In this document: piece after piece, positions 62,192-64,000 of the stretch | Layout of the letters: every line of letters begins with the position of its first letter | How positions within the stretch are numbered: the stretch's first letter is position 1 | The notes under the pieces: generated by a model | Told to the model about the DNA's origin: nothing | Database searches by the model: none | What the model saw: only the letters and a program-made list of their open reading frames with translations | Source: Desulfonatronum thioautotrophicum | GTDB taxonomy: Bacteria; Desulfobacterota; Desulfovibrionia; Desulfovibrionales; Desulfonatronaceae | Direction of reading: 5' to 3' | DNA length: 64,000 nt | Assembly: GCF_000934745.1 (NCBI RefSeq) | Contig: NZ_KN882169.1 | Location: 66,039-130,038 of the forward strand | Made by a program: the position numbers and the translations under genes

Positions 62192-62695
62192 TTATGCGGG
62201 GTTAGAGGGTGAAGGAGGAACACGGAACAGCGGGGCCAGTTTTGCAAAGGTGGTCGCAAGGTGTTCGGGAACGACCCGGGTCTGGCTGCAAACCGTGATG
62301 AATGAGGTGTCTCCGTGCCAGCGGGGCACGATGTGCATGTGCAGGTGATCCTGGATGCCCGCCCCGGCAACGTCGCCCAGATTCAGTCCGATGTTGAAAC
62401 CATCCGGTCTGACGGCTTCCCGGAGAATCCGCACGGCGTGTTGCAGCCAGGTTGTCAATTCAGCGGCTTCCGCTTCATTCAGTTCCGTAAGGTCAGAAAC
62501 ATGCCGATACGGAGCAACCATCAGATGGCCGTTGGCATAAGGATACCTGTTCATGATCACAAAGCAAAGTTTTCCCCGAACCAATACCAACTGGCTTTGG
62601 TCGTGGGCGGTGGATTCGGAGAGGCAGAAGATGCAACTGTCCGCCTTGGGGCTGAGAACATACTCCATTCTCCAGGGAGCGAAAAGGGTGTCCAT
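62192..62695 (-). CDS. HIT family hydrolase
   Basis: A 167-residue histidine-triad nucleotide hydrolase/transferase. The catalytic HLHMHIVPRW (HxHxH) is intact, and CIFC near the N-terminus with a downstream His suggests the zinc-binding AP4A-phosphorylase-like subgroup. FVIMNRYPYANGHLMVAPYRH is also typical. Likely role is breakdown of diadenosine polyphosphates or aminoacyl adenylates. It heads the lapA-lapB-mutS-lysA-kinase run. Confidence 0.92.
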   Translation of the reverse strand: MDTLFAPWRMEYVLSPKADSCIFCLSESTAHDQSQLVLVRGKLCFVIMNRYPYANGHLMVAPYRHVSDLTELNEAEAAELTTWLQHAVRILREAVRPDGFNIGLNLGDVAGAGIQDHLHMHIVPRWHGDTSFITVCSQTRVVPEHLATTFAKLAPLFRVPPSPSNPA

Positions 62696-62843
62696 AAGGT
62701 ATTCAGGAATCCAATGGTACTTGGTCGTGTTTGTCGGCAGGAAAGGTTATATAAAAAACACATGGAATACGTGCTCATTTCTCCTTGCCGGCTCCAGCTG
62801 ATAAGCAGCTAAGCCGGGGTATCGGGAACCTTTCTGCAACCAT

Positions 62844-63584
62844 TTAGAGGATCTGGCTCAGAAACTTTTTCAAGCGAGGATGCTCAGGACGCTCGAAGAA
62901 GTGATCCGGGGTGCCGATTTCCAGAATCTCGCCCTGGTCCATGAAGACGATTCGGTCCGCCACCTCCCTGGCAAAGCCCATCTCGTGGGTGACCACGGCC
63001 ATGGTCATGCCTTCTTTGGCCAGGGTGACCATGACATCCAGGACTTCACCGATCATTTCCGGATCCAGGGCCGAGGTTGGCTCGTCAAAAAGCATAATTT
63101 TGGGGTTCATGGCCAAAGCCCTGGCTATGGCCACACGCTGCTTCTGTCCTCCGGACAGTTGGACCGGATAGACCCCGGACTTTTCCTCGATCCCAACCTT
63201 TTTGAGCAATGCCATGGCCTGCTCCTCGGCCTGGCCGCGAGGAATTTTCTTCAGTTTGATGGGGGCCATGGTCAGGTTTTCCAGCACGGTTTTATGCGGG
63301 AAAAGATTAAAACTTTGAAAAACCATGCCCATCTCCATGCGCAGGGCATTAATGTCGCTGCCAGGAGCGTCGATGTTCTTGCCGCCAACCGTAATGGTTC
63401 CCTGGTCAATGGTTTCCAATCGGTTGATGGAGCGCAGCAGGGTGCTTTTGCCGGATCCACTGGGACCGATGATGACCACCTTTTCCCCGGTGTGAATGTC
63501 CAGGGAGACATTATATAATGCCTTGAGACTTCCAAAGAATTTGGAGGCGTTGTGAATGCTGATGATTTTATCAGCGGCGCTCAT
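62844..63584 (-). CDS. Polar amino acid ABC transporter, ATP-binding protein
   Basis: A 246-residue ATPase of the GlnQ/HisP group. Walker [11 protein letters not shown]-loop, signature [15 protein letters not shown], Walker [16 protein letters not shown] and the switch His in TMAVVTHEM are present. It overlaps the permease gene by 14 bp. Subgroup similarity suggests glutamine, glutamate or another polar amino acid; the binding protein is outside the window. Confidence 0.94.
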   Translation of the reverse strand: MSAADKIISIHNASKFFGSLKALYNVSLDIHTGEKVVIIGPSGSGKSTLLRSINRLETIDQGTITVGGKNIDAPGSDINALRMEMGMVFQSFNLFPHKTVLENLTMAPIKLKKIPRGQAEEQAMALLKKVGIEEKSGVYPVQLSGGQKQRVAIARALAMNPKIMLFDEPTSALDPEMIGEVLDVMVTLAKEGMTMAVVTHEMGFAREVADRIVFMDQGEILEIGTPDHFFERPEHPRLKKFLSQIL

Positions 63585-64000
63585 AATAGTTCAACCTTTC
63601 TTCCATGGTGCTGACAATCTTGGATAGGAGCAGCGTGATCACCAAATAGACCAGGGCGACCATGGTATACGTCTCGAAGTAGTTGAAGGTCACGCTGGCG
63701 AACTCCCGGCCGCGACGGAGGATATCCGACACCGCCAGGATGGAAACCAGGGAGCTGTCCTTAAGCAGGGCGATGAATTCGTTGCCCACGGGCGGCAAGA
63801 TGGTTCGCCAGGCTTGGGGCAGGATGACGTAGAACATAGTCTGGGTGCGGCTGAAACCCAGGGACCTGGCTGCCTCGGTCTGGCCGTGGTCGATGGATTC
63901 GATTCCGGCCCGGAAGACCTCGCCCATGTAGGCCCCGTAGCAGATGCCCATGGCAATGACCGCGGCCACCAGCGGCGGCATGTTCTTCAGGAAGATGAAC
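63571..64000 (-). CDS. Polar amino acid ABC transporter permease (partial, cut by window edge)
   Basis: The C-terminal 143 or so codons of a HisM/GlnP-type permease; the frame stays open to the right edge, so the true start lies outside. The EAA loop ([20 protein letters not shown]) needed for contact with the ATPase is visible, together with [21 protein letters not shown] ([14 protein letters not shown]) and two or three membrane helices. It overlaps the ATPase gene by 14 bp. Confidence 0.92.
   Translation of the reverse strand, partial: FIFLKNMPPLVAAVIAMGICYGAYMGEVFRAGIESIDHGQTEAARSLGFSRTQTMFYVILPQAWRTILPPVGNEFIALLKDSSLVSILAVSDILRRGREFASVTFNYFETYTMVALVYLVITLLLSKIVSTMEERLNYYERR

Overview
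The window looks like a moderately GC-rich chromosome segment from a sulfate-reducing member of the Desulfovibrionales (Desulfobacterota). This is inferred from gene content and order: a 2-oxoacid:ferredoxin oxidoreductase operon, a sulfate-reducer-type homocysteine synthesis protein (HcyBio/DUF39), a tungsten-type aldehyde:ferredoxin oxidoreductase with its own polyferredoxin, a run of small heat-shock proteins, and the block rpmB / DUF177-rpmF-plsX-fabH-fabG-acpP-fabF-glyA-deaminase-ribDE-ribBA-ribH-nusB-leuS-holA, an order I recall from Desulfovibrio genomes. I cannot name the genus. No rRNA, tRNA, CRISPR array or intact insertion sequence was seen.

Layout: 1-2.6 kb holds pyrE, purB, a FmdB-type zinc-ribbon protein and an unlisted 35-residue basic protein. 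2.8-9.65 kb is a long minus-strand unit (korDABC, surE, HcyBio, larE, a DUF362 ferredoxin-like protein) joining 2-oxoacid oxidation with sulfur chemistry. 9.8-13.8 kb holds a YhaM-type exoribonuclease, tmk, a methyltransferase and three hsp20 genes. 13.9-16.6 kb holds tspO, whose upstream region is interrupted by a 313-bp MITE-like element, and two envelope proteins of unknown function. 16.7-19.5 kb holds an ATP-grasp gene and an arsR-hgcA-hgcB operon, the genetic signature of mercury methylation. 19.6-41.7 kb is core metabolism and information processing (gltX, ribosomal proteins, fatty acid synthesis, riboflavin synthesis, leuS, holA, radC, lon). 41.7-44.4 kb holds the aor-ferredoxin pair and a nested palindrome. 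44.7-52.8 kb holds a probable peptide-modification cluster (small Gly/Cys peptide, radical SAM/SPASM enzyme, DddL-like cupin), then a very large SNF2 helicase and an ElyC-like protein. 52.9-64 kb is a minus-strand run with a PerM-type membrane protein, DUF523/DUF1722, a globin-sensor-like histidine kinase, lysA, mutS, lapB-like and lapA, a HIT protein and a polar amino acid ABC transporter cut by the right edge.

The most notable observation is in hgcA. The start that overlaps arsR in an ATGA junction opens a frame that runs into one in-frame UGA directly after a Cys codon, then continues uninterrupted into the corrinoid domain. A short stem-loop with a G-starting loop begins about 18 nt after the UGA. 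This suggests HgcA here may be a selenoprotein with a Cys-Sec pair near its N-terminus. The alternative, a GTG start downstream, has no ribosome binding site. A weaker case of two in-frame UGA codons followed by a hairpin occurs at the end of the small peptide gene at 44.75 kb.
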